Origin: Prosapia bicincta
Lineage: Eukaryota; Arthropoda; Insecta; Hemiptera; Cercopidae
Direction of reading: 5' to 3'
Assembly (NCBI GenBank): GCA_036971475.1
Contig: JBAIZL010000001.1
Coordinates: 154,574,044-154,638,043, forward strand
DNA: 64,000 nucleotides
Of the stretch, positions 63,937 through 64,000 are shown piece after piece. The notes below the pieces were generated by a model that did not search any database, was not told the origin of the DNA, and was given only the letters and a program-made list of their open reading frames with translations. The translations under genes were made by a program, and so were the position numbers. Numbering within the stretch: the first letter of the stretch is position 1; every line of letters starts with the position of its first letter.

Positions 63937-64000
63937 ACGATAACTTTCAAAATACTTATATTAGACCAATTCTACAAACACCATGCAAATCTATGATCGA
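63937..64000 (+). repeat. Truncated final monomer at the window edge
   Basis: Sixty-four bases of a type A monomer, cut by the end of the window, with a private ctatgatcg change. The array evidently continues beyond the window. Confidence 0.95.

Larger units (their letters stand above)
1..64000 (+). repeat. Satellite DNA array, 170-bp monomer, about 376 copies
   Basis: The entire window is a head-to-tail tandem repeat. The phase marker acgata recurs every 170 bases (1, 171, 341, 511 and so on) and the last start is at 63937, giving 376 full monomers plus 64 bases. Net indels over the window are only +16. Consensus GC is about 29% (50 of 170). I found no inverted block, no inserted transposon and no unique sequence. 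Stops are frequent in every frame, and 170 is not a multiple of three, so no frame stays open across monomers. The longest open run I traced is about 38 codons on the minus strand and has no ATG. Array size, unit length and higher-order structure fit centromeric or pericentromeric heterochromatin of a eukaryote. The strand given is simply the strand shown. Confidence 0.99.

Noticed and set aside
1..64000. Open reading frames in the repeat
   Set aside because: Every frame meets stops within each monomer and the 170-bp period shifts frame each time. The longest run I traced, about 38 codons on the minus strand, has no ATG. The recurring ATG at catgcaaatc stops after 10 codons.
1..64000. CRISPR array, because of regular repeats
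   Set aside because: There are no unique spacers. The whole 170-bp unit is repeated and the differences are scattered point changes.
1..64000. Assignment to a named plant, insect or nematode satellite family
   Set aside because: Satellites of about 170 bp are common in many groups and I do not recognise this sequence with certainty. A database search of the consensus would decide.
1..64000. Assembly artefact from collapsed or artificially repeated sequence
   Set aside because: Adjacent units carry distinct private variants and the HOR periods differ along the window, which artificial copying would not give. Copy number should still be confirmed with long reads.

Overview
The whole 64 kb window is one uninterrupted tandem satellite DNA array. 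I see no protein-coding gene, RNA gene, transposon, CRISPR array or unique flanking sequence. The repeat unit is an AT-rich monomer of 170 bp; my consensus has 50 G/C of 170, about 29% GC. All copies lie head to tail in the same orientation. Counting the start phase (acgata) gives 376 complete monomers plus a 64-base partial one at the right edge. Net indels across the window sum to only +16 bases. Adjacent monomers differ by a few substitutions. An array this long, with near-nucleosomal unit length and higher-order structure, points to eukaryotic centromeric or pericentromeric heterochromatin. The species cannot be named from the sequence alone.

The monomer can be divided as follows, counting position 1 at acgata. 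Positions 1-40 carry most of the diagnostic variants and define type A (aactttcaaaatacttat, with attctac), type B (aactcttagaatacttaa, with atcctac) and an intermediate type (gctcttag with ttatatt). Positions 50-88 change much less. Positions 101-106 are a T tract. Positions 125-140 are a perfect 16-bp palindrome, ATGAACTATAGTTCAT, and imperfect flanking arms extend the dyad to 118-147. Positions 144-150 are a second T tract and 156-160 an A tract.

Rare marker variants recur at fixed spacings, which shows several local higher-order repeats (HORs). From left to right: a dimer (341-1020); dispersed 1.0-1.2 kb duplications (681-7140); a 5-mer of 850 bp (8332-10031); two successive 6-mers of 1020 bp (9692-12751 and 12582-14621); a 17-mer of about 2892 bp (16322-24826); a mosaic zone (24827-28059); a 5.1 kb block copied about 6.1 kb downstream with whole-monomer gains and losses (28060-33166 and 34189-39123); a 9-mer of 1531 bp (37593-40314); a mosaic zone (40315-48817); a second 9-mer of 1526 bp (48818-51699); a uniform zone with a 4-mer of 679 bp (52380-54928); and an 11-mer of 1870 bp followed by shortened 8-, 9- and 7-monomer versions (55269-64000).

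The window therefore records array evolution by unequal exchange or replication slippage in whole monomers, in some places leaving chimeric monomers at the junctions. The most notable local feature is the 16-bp palindrome. Deletions of 2 and 4 bp at its exact centre leave shorter perfect palindromes. In addition, one asymmetric variant that breaks the palindrome is confined to 18.5-35.0 kb.
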